This document shows, one piece after another, positions 17,220 to 26,600 of a stretch of DNA of 39,580 nt. This DNA is from Hallella bergensis DSM 17361 (lineage in GTDB: Bacteria; Bacteroidota; Bacteroidia; Bacteroidales; Bacteroidaceae): positions 989,579 through 1,029,158 of the forward strand of contig NZ_GG704780.1 of assembly GCF_000160535.1 (NCBI RefSeq). Reading direction: 5' to 3'. A model generated the notes under the pieces. It had not been told where the DNA came from, did no database searches, and was given only the letters and a program-made list of their open reading frames with translations. Positions within the stretch are counted from its first letter, which is position 1; the number at the start of each line of letters is the position of its first letter. A program made the position numbers and the translations under genes.

Positions 17220-18398
17220 TTATTTCAAATATTCTTCACAGAGCGCCACCCAGAGCGACGCTCCCGCGGCCAAAATGTCCTGGTCGAAGATGTATGCGGG
17301 GTTGTGCACTATGGGCGTGTCTCCGTTGCCAATCATCACGTAGCAGCCCGGTTTGCGCTGGAGCATGAACGCGAAGTCCTCGCTGCTCATCATGGGTTTG
17401 CACGGGTACACCACACTGTCTTCGCCAAATCGCCGGCGGGCCACGTTGGCGGCAAACCGGGTTTCTTCCTGCGTGTTCACCAACACGGCGCCCGGCTGTC
17501 CCTCCCGGATGTCGTACTCGCACCCGAAGCACGCGGCCTGGGCTGCCGTAATCTCCCTGATGCGGCGCAACGCTGCCCTGCGCGCATCTGTCTGCATGTT
17601 GCGCATGGAGAGTTTCAGCACGGCCTCATTGGGGATGACGTTGCCCGAATTTCCAGCCTGAAACGAGCCGATGGTCACCACGCTGTTTTGCCAAGGCGAC
17701 AGATTGCGCGACACGATGGTCTGCAGAGCCATCACCAATGACGCACCGGCCACCACAGGGTCTATGGTCAGCTCCGGCATGGAGCCGTGCCCGCCCCGGC
17801 CCGTAAGCCGTATCTCCCAATTATCCACAGCCGACATGGTCTCGCCCTCGTGGAAATGGAACACGCCCTTGGGCAGTCCCGGTATGTTGTGCATGGCGTA
17901 CACCCGATCCACGTCGAAACGTTCAAAAAGGCCGTCGGCGATCATCGATGGGCCGCCTTGCATGGTCTCCTCAGCCGGCTGGAAGATGAAACGCACCGTT
18001 CCGTCGAAGTTCTTGGTCTTGGCAAGGTATTTGGCCGCACCCAAGGCCATGGCCGAATGGCCGTCGTGTCCGCACAGGTGCGACACGCGGTCGTCCTTGC
18101 TCTTGTATGGCAGGTCGTTTGTCTCGGTCATCGGCAGCGCGTCCATGTCTGCCCTGATGCCTATGCTTTTTTTGCCATCGCCGTGGCGCATGCTGGCCAC
18201 CAGTCCCTCTATGCCGTTCTTGCCCACATGTTCGCACACCTCGTAGCCCCACTGCCTGAGCAGCGACGCTATGTATTTAGCGGTGTCGTGCTCTTGGGTA
18301 GACACCTCCGGGTTGGCGTGGATATGGGCCATCCACGATTTCATCTCAGGCAGCAGCTCTGCCACACCCGCAATAGGTTTTGCTTCCATTTTACTCAT
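17220..18398 (-). CDS. M20 family amidohydrolase (hippurate hydrolase-like)
   Basis: The 392-residue metal-dependent hydrolase probably removes acyl groups from N-acyl amino acids or similar amides. ATG 18398 (MSKMEAKPIAG) is preferred over the upstream GTG at 18416. M20D signatures: HANPEVSTQEHDT near residue 28; SIGIRADMDALPM; SHLCGHDGHSAMALGAAKYL with metal ligands Cys109 and His111; FIFQPAEETMQGG with catalytic Glu143/Glu144; His170 in YAMHNIPG; dimer-domain TGRGGHGSMPE; and the late MMSSEDFAFM plus VHNPAY. All expected residues are present, so it should be active. No signal peptide is seen. The substrate cannot be fixed from sequence. Confidence 0.93.
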   Translation of the reverse strand: MSKMEAKPIAGVAELLPEMKSWMAHIHANPEVSTQEHDTAKYIASLLRQWGYEVCEHVGKNGIEGLVASMRHGDGKKSIGIRADMDALPMTETNDLPYKSKDDRVSHLCGHDGHSAMALGAAKYLAKTKNFDGTVRFIFQPAEETMQGGPSMIADGLFERFDVDRVYAMHNIPGLPKGVFHFHEGETMSAVDNWEIRLTGRGGHGSMPELTIDPVVAGASLVMALQTIVSRNLSPWQNSVVTIGSFQAGNSGNVIPNEAVLKLSMRNMQTDARRAALRRIREITAAQAACFGCEYDIREGQPGAVLVNTQEETRFAANVARRRFGEDSVVYPCKPMMSSEDFAFMLQRKPGCYVMIGNGDTPIVHNPAYIFDQDILAAGASLWVALCEEYLK

Positions 18399-18704
18399 AT
18401 CACATTGTTGTTGCACCGGTCTTATCCATCACCAAGCTCTATCGTCAGTCCATGCTTCTCTGGCCGAATGATTGATAAATTGTTCCAAAAATACCAAAAT
18501 TTGTCGATATAACTCGTGCGAATTGGATAATATTTCGTTTTTATTGTTGCTTATTGGATGATGCTGAATTCAAATCAAAATGTAGAAATTGAAGGTTTTC
18601 TTTGTGTCAAGCGTTTCTGAACAAACGATTTAGCCGATGACAAGTAAATTAGGAAAAAACAACAAAACCTGACAAGTGATTTCAGGAAAAGGCAGTGATA
18701 GGTG

Positions 18705-18990
18705 AATTGTGAATTATGAATTTTGAATTGCAACCTCCGCTCGGCTTTGCCGAATCTTAGAATATCAGGAGAATATATTTTGTGAACGAAAGGCTCATCG
18801 CAAAATATCTTCCCATTTGCTTCGCAAATAATCTTAGAATATCTGCTAACCCTCCAACGAGCAGCCTAATTGTGAATTACAAATGCGTGCGCCTAATTAT
18901 GACGAGTTGATGAGCTTGCGAATAATTATGAATTATGAATTAGCAGCGCGTTAGCCTAATTATGAATTATGAATTATGAATTTTGAATTA
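18705..18990. repeat. Composite intergenic repeat region, including hairpin repeat copy 3 (18733-18843)
   Basis: The same modules as at 2895 and 16977: CGGC-TTT-GCCG hairpin, AATCTTAGAATATC, TTTGC-TTC-GCAAA hairpin, AATCTTAGAATATC, then GCAGCC-AATTGTGAATTAC, the GACGAGTTGATGAGCTTGCG box and tandem ATTATGA units. The second hairpin differs from copy 2 by a paired change (C-G to T-A at the base), so the stem is kept. The rest of 18417-19304 shows no gene. Confidence 0.8.
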
Positions 18991-18996
18991 TAAAGG

Positions 18997-19100
18997 CCTA
19001 ATGGCCATGCGGTTAGGGCCTAACCACCGTGCGATTAGGGCTTAACGGCCATGCGGTTAAGGCCTAACGGCAGCACGGTTAGGCTTTAACCGCGCAGGGT
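18997..19100. repeat. 22-bp tandem repeat, four units plus a partial
   Basis: Units start at 18997, 19019, 19041 and 19063, with a remnant at 19085. Each has the form CCTAAC-(n)CATGCGGTTAGGG, and the CCTAA and TTAGG ends are mutually inverted. Related degenerate units lie at 39398-39507. Confidence 0.8.
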
Positions 19101-19304
19101 ACTAAACTTCGCTCGTCACGTAGCAGGGCGAAAGGTGATTTTAACTAAATCACTTGTCAGTTTTTGTTGTGGTTTCCTGATTAACTTGTCAACATTCAGT
19201 CAGGCTTACTGTATCGCTTGACACGGTCGCTGCCTCTCTTCGGAATAACTTGTCGGAAGGATAAATCATTTTGTCGAAAGAAATAAGATTCGGAGGGCGG
19301 ACTG

Positions 19305-20063
19305 CTATTTGATAAAATGGGGATGAAGCGAATCGCCATAATTTTCGCGGTAGCGGTAGCCGTTTTGCTCAAAGGTGAGCAGAGATGAGGGCGACGAATA
19401 GCGGTTCAGCAGAATTTCGCGGGCCATTGCTCCCCGACAACTCTTAGCATGGACCGCAACCATCTTGAGTCGATGGCCTTCATCGGCGTAGAACAACGGC
19501 TGCACCACCGTAACCTCGCGGCACACCCTACCCCACTCGAAAAGCTGTTCCATCTCGCCGGTAGCCAGATGCACGAGCACGCCATCGTCGGACTTCACGG
19601 CATCGATGAGCACATCGGTGATGCGGCTGCGCCAATAGGTCAGCATCGTTTCACCGCCTGTAGTCTGCAGGCGCACCTTGCCTTCCAAACGGTAAGGGTG
19701 TATAAGGTCGAGCGGCCGGAGCAGCCCATAGAGAAACGAACAGATAAACAGGTGGTCGTGGGCATACTGAAAGTCGGCGTCGCTAAACTCCGACGCACGG
19801 AGATATTTAAAGGCCTGACCGTAATACGCCAGTATGGCCGGCAGCTTTTCTGTCTCGTCGAGGAATCGCCCGTAGCGCAGGTGGTTCTCCTGTGCGAGCG
19901 AATGACTGCAGTGTAAAGCCCCTGCAAGCTCATCGATAGACCACTGACCGAGTTCCAGGGCAAAGCGATTGGCATCGGCTTCAAACCGAGGCGAACTGAC
20001 GCGTGGCACGCTCACCGTCGTGGCATTGTTCATGATTTTGGCGCAAGCCAGTAGTATTTGCAT
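19305..20063 (-). CDS. yaaA: YaaA family peroxide-stress protein
   Basis: The 252-residue YaaA/UPF0246 protein starts at ATG 20063 (MQILLACAKIMNN), the conserved family start. The longer frame to 20204 adds unrelated residues. Signatures: the A-C-A-K opening, AILAYYGQAFKYLRA, DFQYAHDHLFICSFLYGLLR followed by PLDLIHPYRLE, and KSCRGAMAREIL near the C-terminus. In other bacteria YaaA lowers free iron and limits DNA damage during peroxide stress. A TATCTTTG box at 20097-20090 on the minus strand fits the -7 consensus, though no clear -33 is visible. It is the last minus-strand gene before the origin-like region. Confidence 0.92.
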   Translation of the reverse strand: MQILLACAKIMNNATTVSVPRVSSPRFEADANRFALELGQWSIDELAGALHCSHSLAQENHLRYGRFLDETEKLPAILAYYGQAFKYLRASEFSDADFQYAHDHLFICSFLYGLLRPLDLIHPYRLEGKVRLQTTGGETMLTYWRSRITDVLIDAVKSDDGVLVHLATGEMEQLFEWGRVCREVTVVQPLFYADEGHRLKMVAVHAKSCRGAMAREILLNRYSSPSSLLTFEQNGYRYRENYGDSLHPHFIK

Positions 20064-20555
20064 TGTCGTTGAGTTCTGTTGGTTGTGGGCAAAGATACAT
20101 ATTCTTTTGCGTAGTCTGTCGGCATGCACCCTGTTTTTGTACGATTTTGCAGCCTTGAAAGTCGGATTTGACGTTAAAACAAACTTTTTAGAGCAAAAAA
20201 TCACGCACGTTTAAATCCTCATATAGGTAGCAGGATAGGATTCACCGCTACCCCTTCGTTTATCCGTCGTAAAGCTTTGGATATGAACATGATAAGAAAA
20301 ATATTTTCTAATCCTGAGACCATCGGTCGTTTTGAATCGGTAGTCGAAAAAGGTTCGAAATAAAGCATTTTAATGCCTGAATCCTTGAAGAATTTCAAAA
20401 AAACTGTATTAGTGGCCGAAAAATTAGCAAAATTCACAGAATTTACACCAAAATGAACTTTTATTCCGATAAAAAACATGTTTTCTATTAATTACGTAGT
20501 AATTAATGGAGAAGCTGGAGCGATTTTCCATTCCGTGTCAAATAAACAGAACAAG

Positions 20556-20902
20556 CTCCCTATTTGTCGCAGGTTTAAGAAAACATGGCAGCAAACATCC
20601 TCCCTATTTGTCGTAGAGTTTTATAATAGATTAGTAATAAATAACTTGCAAGAGTCATATAAAACGAATTTTTAGACAATATCTGGAAGAAAAAACTTCA
20701 GAATCACTGAATTAGAAATATAATGTCAGGAAAATATAAAATAAAAATCATAAAAACACACAGATGTTCCCTATTTGTCACACCAATACTCCCTTTATGT
20801 CGGCAATCTAAAAAACATCCTCCCTTTTTGTCGCACACACCCTACTAAAATGTCGCACCAATGTTACTAATTTGTCGCACCGATGTTACTAATTTGTCGT
20901 AG
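20556..20902 (+). repeat. Iteron-like repeats with TTTGTCGCA core
   Basis: Eight copies share (T/A)TTTGTCGCA or close variants, preceded by CTCCC or GTTACTAA. Their TGTCG cores start at 20565, 20609, 20776, 20798, 20829, 20851, 20873 and 20895. Spacing is 44, 167, 22, 31, 22, 22 and 22 bp, so most are exactly two helical turns apart on the same strand. This is the usual size and phasing of plasmid iterons bound by a replication initiator. ParA lies about 900 bp downstream. Confidence 0.8.
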
Positions 20903-20929
20903 TTCAATGCATGTGTCTACTGGTTTACA

Positions 20930-21757
20930 GTAAGTTATAGTCCCCTACTAATATATGAACTAATGATATATATAATGATATAATAATCTTATGAAAATTT
21001 TAATTTTTTCTTTTTATTTATTTTGACTTCCATCCATGAGGAATTCAGATAGTTTCTCTTAAGCTTATATATTTATATTTACACATAGGAGTATATCAAT
21101 ATAAATATATTAATATATAAAAAAATATAAAGTTATATATTTGTAGATATATAAATATGTGCAATTTTCTTCTTATTTTTTGCAATACGACGACTTGATG
21201 CCATATATATTTATCTAAATATTTGTTTGCCTATTTGTATATCTATATTTATAGTTATACTTTTAATATACTTAGATATATATTTCTGTATGTCTATATA
21301 AATACCTGAATAGATAAATACTTTAATATATAAATATATCTCCGTTTGTTTATATAGTTAGATACACATTTAAATATATTTCCAAATAAATATATTTAGA
21401 TATTAATATATGTGCATTTATATACTTACTTGTTTATTTATTTATCTATATATAAATGCTAATAAATAAACATATTTATATACATTAATATATTTATTCT
21501 CTCCGAGGTGTTATCTGTGAAATACTGGTTATAAGGGGTTTGCGGTTTGTGGTGGGAATTATATAAATATATAAAAACTTAGTTATTTGTATATACAAAA
21601 ATATAAAAGTATCCGTATATAATTAAATACTTAAATATATAACTATGTATATAAAAGTTTATAGGTATAATAACGTTATTATATAAATATATAAAAGAAT
21701 ATAAAAATATAAATAGAAATGTTTATATGTATTTATAATCAAATATACGTAAATATG
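20930..21757. other. Extremely AT-rich region, candidate origin unwinding zone
   Basis: About 830 bp consist almost wholly of A and T in TATATAAATATA-like runs with no plausible gene. A short GC-richer island (about 21500-21560, containing GGGGTTTGCGG and GTGGTGGG) interrupts it. Together with the iterons upstream and parA downstream it looks like the melting region of an iteron origin. No DnaA box (TTATCCACA) was seen. The 20205-20555 stretch shows only a doubtful 86-codon frame. Confidence 0.55.
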
Positions 21758-21789
21758 TTTGTTTGTTTAGATATAAATACTTATATTTG
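21758..21789 (+). promoter_or_regulatory. Promoter of parA
   Basis: TTTG (21758-21761), a 20-bp spacer and TATATTTG (21782-21789) match the Bacteroidota consensus. The predicted start near 21796 gives a leader of about 23 nt before ATG 21819. The surrounding AT richness raises the chance of a coincidental match. Confidence 0.5.
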
Positions 21790-21818
21790 CAAATGCAATT
21801 ATATATAAATATTGATAT

Positions 21819-22484
21819 ATGAAAAATCGCAGGATAGTATTTGCCAATCAAAAGGGTGGCGTGGGCAAGTCGACGTTGTGTATGCTCTTTGCCAATTACT
21901 TGGCATGGAAGAAACAAGATGTGTGTATCATCGATACAGACTTGCAGAAGTCGATCTCCATGCAGCGACGCAAGGACATGGAAATATACGAGGGACAGGA
22001 AGAACCTTATACCATTCAGGATTTTGATGTGCAGGATCCCGAGACGATGCAGCAGTTGATGGATTCTGCGGGAGAAACGGAAGGATTTGTACTGTTCGAC
22101 TCTCCGGGTAATGTGTCGGAGGACGGATTGGTGCCCATGTTTACTTCTGCCGACTTTATTATATGCCCCTATGAGTATGAGGAGAAGACGCTCGACTCCA
22201 CGGGCATGTTTGTCCAGGTGATCAATGCTCTGAAGCACACGACGCCGGAGATGGGTGCCAAGCTGTTTTTTGTGCCCAACCGCATCGATGTGAGAATCGG
22301 TACGGCCGACGAGTTGAAGATGTGGAAGCAAACCGATGCCATCTTTAAACAGCTCGGTTCGGTGACACCGCGTATCACGGCGCGGGCAGCCCTGAAGCGT
22401 ATCAACACCTTTGAGATTACATCGGCGCAGCGTGACGCTGTGAAGCCGGCGTTCGAATTTATGATTCGGCGAATGAGAGAGTAG
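21819..22484 (+). CDS. parA: ParA-type partition ATPase
   Basis: The 221-residue protein begins MKNRRIVFANQKGGVGKST, with the deviant Walker A box KGGVGKST at residues 12-19 including both lysines typical of ParA. Walker A' is in CIIDTDLQKS and Walker B in VLFDSPGN. It is short, with no N-terminal helix-turn-helix, as in small plasmid (type Ib-like) or conjugative-element ParA proteins, which bind the nucleoid and move a DNA-bound partner. The likely partner is the gene 104 bp downstream. Iterons and AT-rich DNA upstream suggest replicon partition rather than a simple chromosomal Soj. A TraA-like ATPase of a conjugative transposon is possible, but no other transfer genes are visible. Confidence 0.9.
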   Translation: MKNRRIVFANQKGGVGKSTLCMLFANYLAWKKQDVCIIDTDLQKSISMQRRKDMEIYEGQEEPYTIQDFDVQDPETMQQLMDSAGETEGFVLFDSPGNVSEDGLVPMFTSADFIICPYEYEEKTLDSTGMFVQVINALKHTTPEMGAKLFFVPNRIDVRIGTADELKMWKQTDAIFKQLGSVTPRITARAALKRINTFEITSAQRDAVKPAFEFMIRRMRE

Positions 22485-22588
22485 GGTGGGGGAGTGTTGC
22501 TCCGGAGGGGCAACGAGAACATGTTACACCCGATGTATGTATAAATATATATTTAAGTAAACATATAAAAATATAAAGATATAAACCT

Positions 22589-23179
22589 ATGGCTAAAAAG
22601 AAAACACGTGTTATGCTTCCTGGTGGTATTCAGGGATTGGTACACGATTTACAGAATGGCACATCGAGATTTGCGCAGCAGCCGATCGTCGATGCAACTG
22701 ATACCGATGACGCAGCAGAATCATCGGACGAGACTCCTGACACGCAAGAGACGGCGAATGAGCAGGTTGCACCTGAAAATCAAGAGGTTCGTATGGAGGT
22801 GACGCCTGCTGAAACAACGCTGGCAACGGAGAAACCTGCACAGGTGGACAAAGAGGCCGCGGACAAGCCGTCTGGCGATGCCGTAGATGCCACGGAAAAA
22901 AGTGGTGAGCCGCGCATGCGTGAGTACCATATCGTGAAAGATGATTCGAAGGATAGCTGGGACTTATTCATCGACATGGCACGACAATACAAGTCGGGCG
23001 GTGGTAAGTTGGCAACGATCTATATCGACGAGACGCTCAAGAGTGTGCTCGACCGCATGAAATATGCCGGGACGGAGAAGTTATCTACATCGGCCATCCT
23101 GAGTTCCATCGTGGCACGTTTCGTCTATGACCATGAGGACGAAATCAGGAAGGTGCTCTTCAGCGGGGATCTGCTCTAA
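22589..23179 (+). CDS. ParA partner, probable ribbon-helix-helix centromere-binding protein
   Basis: The 196-residue protein begins MAKKKTRVMLPGGIQGLVHD. A low-complexity acidic/alanine middle (about residues 30-105) is followed by a folded C-terminus: ATIYIDETLKSVLDRMKYAG, then TEKLSTSAILSSIVARFVYD and EIRKVL. A short beta-strand followed by two helices is the pattern of ribbon-helix-helix DNA binders and of DUF3408/TraB-like proteins found next to TraA in Bacteroidota conjugative elements. Its place directly after ParA suggests a ParB-equivalent that binds a centromere, perhaps the GTCGTG array 20 bp downstream. I did not identify the family with certainty. Confidence 0.65.
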   Translation: MAKKKTRVMLPGGIQGLVHDLQNGTSRFAQQPIVDATDTDDAAESSDETPDTQETANEQVAPENQEVRMEVTPAETTLATEKPAQVDKEAADKPSGDAVDATEKSGEPRMREYHIVKDDSKDSWDLFIDMARQYKSGGGKLATIYIDETLKSVLDRMKYAGTEKLSTSAILSSIVARFVYDHEDEIRKVLFSGDLL

Positions 23180-23200
23180 CCCAATCATCAACATCCGCTT

Positions 23201-23487
23201 GCAACGACATTTCCTTGCAGCGACATTTCTTTGCAGCGACTCACACGACTTTTCACGGTTTTTTTTGCAGCGACTTTTCACGACTATTCACGACTTTTAT
23301 TTTTTTTGTCGTGTTCAGTCGTGTGAGTTGTTGCAAATAATTATTGTCGTTGCCATATTATTTTAGTCGTGTCAAGTCGTGGGAGTCGATGCCCATATTA
23401 TCTTAGTCGTGTAAAGTCGTGGTAGTCGTTGCAAAATAATTATTGTCGCTGCAAAAAGTCGTTGCTGCATAACGTGTTTGTCGTTGC
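23201..23487. repeat. CACGAC/GTCGTG inverted array, candidate centromere (parS-like)
   Basis: The left half (23201-23297) carries GCAACGAC or GCAGCGAC and CACGAC motifs. After a T-rich centre (about 23298-23307) the right half carries GTCGTG, GTCGTTGC and related motifs to 23487. I count about nine CACGAC/GTCGTG hexamers and about eight GCAACGAC-like octamers. It begins 21 bp after the partition gene pair and ends upstream of the SusC promoter. The same design occurs at 14041-14235. Confidence 0.75.
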
Positions 23488-23526
23488 AGTGGTGTGTGCC
23501 ACTGTCTTAAAAAAATTAAATTTTTA

Positions 23527-23558
23527 TTTGGATAGCTTCTTAATTTATAGTATCTTTG
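23527..23558 (+). promoter_or_regulatory. Promoter of the second susCD operon
   Basis: TTTG (23527-23530), 20 bp, then TATCTTTG (23551-23558) match the Bacteroidota consensus. The start is predicted near 23565, giving a leader of about 90 nt before ATG 23655. Confidence 0.75.
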
Positions 23559-23566
23559 CTCCATCA

Positions 23567-23615
23567 TGTCCCTGGGAGAGCCTTAGGGACAGCAGAATGC
23601 TCCTGTGTGGGCATT
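23567..23615 (+). promoter_or_regulatory. Two hairpins in the susC leader
   Basis: TGTCCCT (23567-23573) pairs with AGGGACA (23585-23591). Then AATGCTC (23596-23602) pairs, with one G-T, with GGGCATT (23609-23615). They start at the predicted transcript start and lie 40-90 nt before the coding start. Structured leaders of susC genes can be targets of RNA-level control, but nothing here identifies a regulator. Confidence 0.45.
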
Positions 23616-23654
23616 TATGATAGCTAATCTACACATATTAATTTTTAAAAAAAC

Positions 23655-26600
23655 ATGTCTGAGAATTTAAAACACATTCGACAGTCGCTGCTCGTATTCC
23701 TGCTGTTTGTGGTGGGCGCGGTGCAGGCGCAGACAGTCACTGGCATTGTCAGGGACGACACCGGCGAACCCATTATCGGAGCCACCGTGATGGAGCAAGG
23801 TGTGAGTGGCAATGGAACCGTGACGGATATCGACGGAAACTTCAGCCTGCAGCTGAAGGGTAAGTCTAAGAAAGTAACCATCTCCTATATCGGTATGAAA
23901 ACGCAGACGGTGGATGCCTCTGCGGGTAGCGTCAATGTGGTGCTGCATGACGAAGCCACGAGTCTGAATGACGTGGTGGTGATTGGTTACGGTACGGTGA
24001 GGAAGAAAGACTTGACCGGGTCGGTGGCCTCTATCGGTGCCGACGATATTGCCGGAGTGCCTGTGTCGAACGTGGGTGAGGCCATGACCGGAAAGTTGGC
24101 CGGTGTGAACATCACCACAACCGAAGGGTCGCCCGATGCCGATGTGAAGATTCGTGTGCGTGGCGGTGGCTCACTGTCGCAAGATAATTCACCTCTTTAT
24201 ATAGTAGACGGTTTTCCGGTGCCATCGATTAGCGACATCGCACCTTCTGAAATCGAATCGATCGACGTGTTGAAAGATGCTTCGTCGACAGCTATCTATG
24301 GTGCGCGTGGTGCCAATGGTGTGATCATCATCACCACCAAGAGCGGCAAGGAAGGCAAGGTGCAGGTAAGTTTCAACGCCTCATTGGGCTACAAGAAACT
24401 CACCAAGGAAATCAAGGTGCTCGACCCCTACAACTATGCGCTGTATCAATACGAAATAGGCTCGACCGACTATGGCAACTACCAGGACATGGATATTTGG
24501 AAATCGGTGGAGGGCCAAAATTTTCAGGACGCCCTCTTCGGTCGTACAGGTGTGCAGCGCCAGTACAACGCCAATGTGAGCGGTGGTTCGAAAGACGTGA
24601 AGTTCAACGTGGGATATGCCCACAACGGCGAGAAGTCCATCATGCTCGGTTCGGGTTATGCCAAGGACAATGTGAATGCGAAGATCAATGCCAAGCTCAA
24701 CAAATGGTTGACTTTGGACTTTAATGGTCGACTCGCCTTCACCAAGATAGATGGTATCAGTGGTGGTGCCGAGAACAACCAGAGCAACGCGGCCAACAGT
24801 ATCGTGGCCAACACCGTGCGCTGGCGTCCGGTTGAGCCATTGGCATCGACCGATGAGGACGAGAACAACTCCACCTCCTCGCAGCGCAACCCCCTGCAGC
24901 GCATCAACGATACCTACAGGTTGAAGCATCGCTTCCGCCAGAACTACAATGCCGGACTGAACTGGAAGCCCTGGAAACATGTCACTTTCCGCACGGAGTT
25001 TGGCTACAGCTGGGACTACGACAAGGACGACTTGGTGTGGGGAGCCAATGCCGTGACCAATTCCAAGTATGGCTACAACGGTGCGCCCCAGTTGCGATTC
25101 GAGCGCAGCGACAGCCGCGGATGGCGCAATGCCAACACCTTTACTTATGACAACAAAAAACTCGCGGGTGGACGCGACCACATCAAAGTGTTGGTGGGGC
25201 AGGAGTGGAGCAACTCCAAGCAAACCGACCGCAACAGCACGGCTGTGAACTTCCCTGTGACTTTCACCATCGACGAGACACTGGCCAACACCGCTGCCGC
25301 AGCCGTAACGCTGCCCAACGAGGTGAATATCAATGCCGACCAGAATATGATGTCGTTCTTTGGACGTGTGAACTACACGATGGCCGAGAAGTATCTGGCC
25401 ACTTTCACCATGCGTGGTGACGGTTCCTCGAAGTTCGGCAAGGACCACCAGTGGGGCTTGTTCCCATCGTTGGCATTGGCTTGGAGAATCTCTGAGGAAG
25501 ACGGACTGAAAGACAGCAAATGGCTCTCGAACCTTAAGGCACGCCTGAGTTTCGGTACGGCCGGTAACAACCGCATCTCCTCGGGTCTGCTCGAAACCAC
25601 CTACACCGTGACCAGCAACAGCGACAAGCATGCCGGCTTTGGTGAGAAACCAGCCACCCAGTTGCAGCACAGCAAGTATCTCTACAACCCAGACCTGAAG
25701 TGGGAAACCACCGTTACCCGTAACATCGGTATCGACTATGGATTCTTCAAAGGCCGCATCAACGGTACGCTTGACTTCTATTGGAACACCACCAAAGACT
25801 TGTTGATGCGTGTCGAGATACCCACATCAACCGGGTACGACTATCAGTTCCAGAACTTCGGCAAGACCTCCAACAAGGGTGTCGAGCTGACCATGAACGC
25901 TGCTGTGGTGGAAAGCAAAAACTTCAACCTGAACAGTACGTTCAATATCTCATGGAACAAGAACAATATTGACGAGCTGAGCATGAAGAATCCCTGGCAG
26001 AGCAGTAACTTTGCCGGTTCAACCTTCACTCCATACGACGATTTCCGCGTGGCTGAAGGTGGCAGCCTCGGAGAAATTTGGGGATACAAGAACAATGGTT
26101 TCTACACCGTTTATGACGCCAAGTCCAATCCCAACGGTGAGCTTGTGCTCGGCAATGATGGCAAGTGGAGTCTTCGCGACGGCCTGAACGACAAGAGCTA
26201 CACCATGACCGGTGGTGCGCTTGTTCCGGGTGGACCCAAGTTCGAACTCGACGAGGACGGCAAACCCCTCAAGCAGAAACTGGGCAACACCATACCCAAG
26301 GTGATGGGTGGATTTGGCCTGAACGGCAACTGGGGCAACTTCGACTTCAACCTCTATTTCAACTATTCTCTTGGAAACAAGATCGTGAACGGTACGAAGC
26401 TCGCCAACTCGTTCTACAGCAACAGCCAGAAGAACTACAACATTGTCAACGACTTCAATATCGACAACCGTTATACATGGATTGACCCGGCTACGGGAAG
26501 AAATCTTGGCAACGGCATTACATCGACCGTGATTGCCCAATATGGCGGCGTGGAAAATATCATGTCTCGTCTCAATGAGCTTAACGGCCATGCAAGCATC

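Noticed and set aside
17821..17830. A TTATCCACAG match resembling a DnaA box.
   Set aside because: It lies inside the amidohydrolase coding sequence, far from the origin-like region, and is isolated.
18997..19100. The 22-bp repeats considered as a CRISPR array.
   Set aside because: The units are directly tandem with no spacers, and no cas genes are visible.
20219..20479. An 86-codon minus-strand frame next to the iterons, considered as a Rep fragment.
   Set aside because: It has no replication-protein motif. A plus-strand reading of the same stretch looks equally coding-like, so neither is supported.
21723..22331. A 202-codon minus-strand frame opposite parA.
   Set aside because: It is the shadow of parA plus AT-rich DNA; ParA has clear Walker motifs on the other strand.
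24381..25670. A 429-codon minus-strand frame inside the second susC.
   Set aside because: It is antisense to conserved plug and barrel sequence, with composition typical of a shadow frame.
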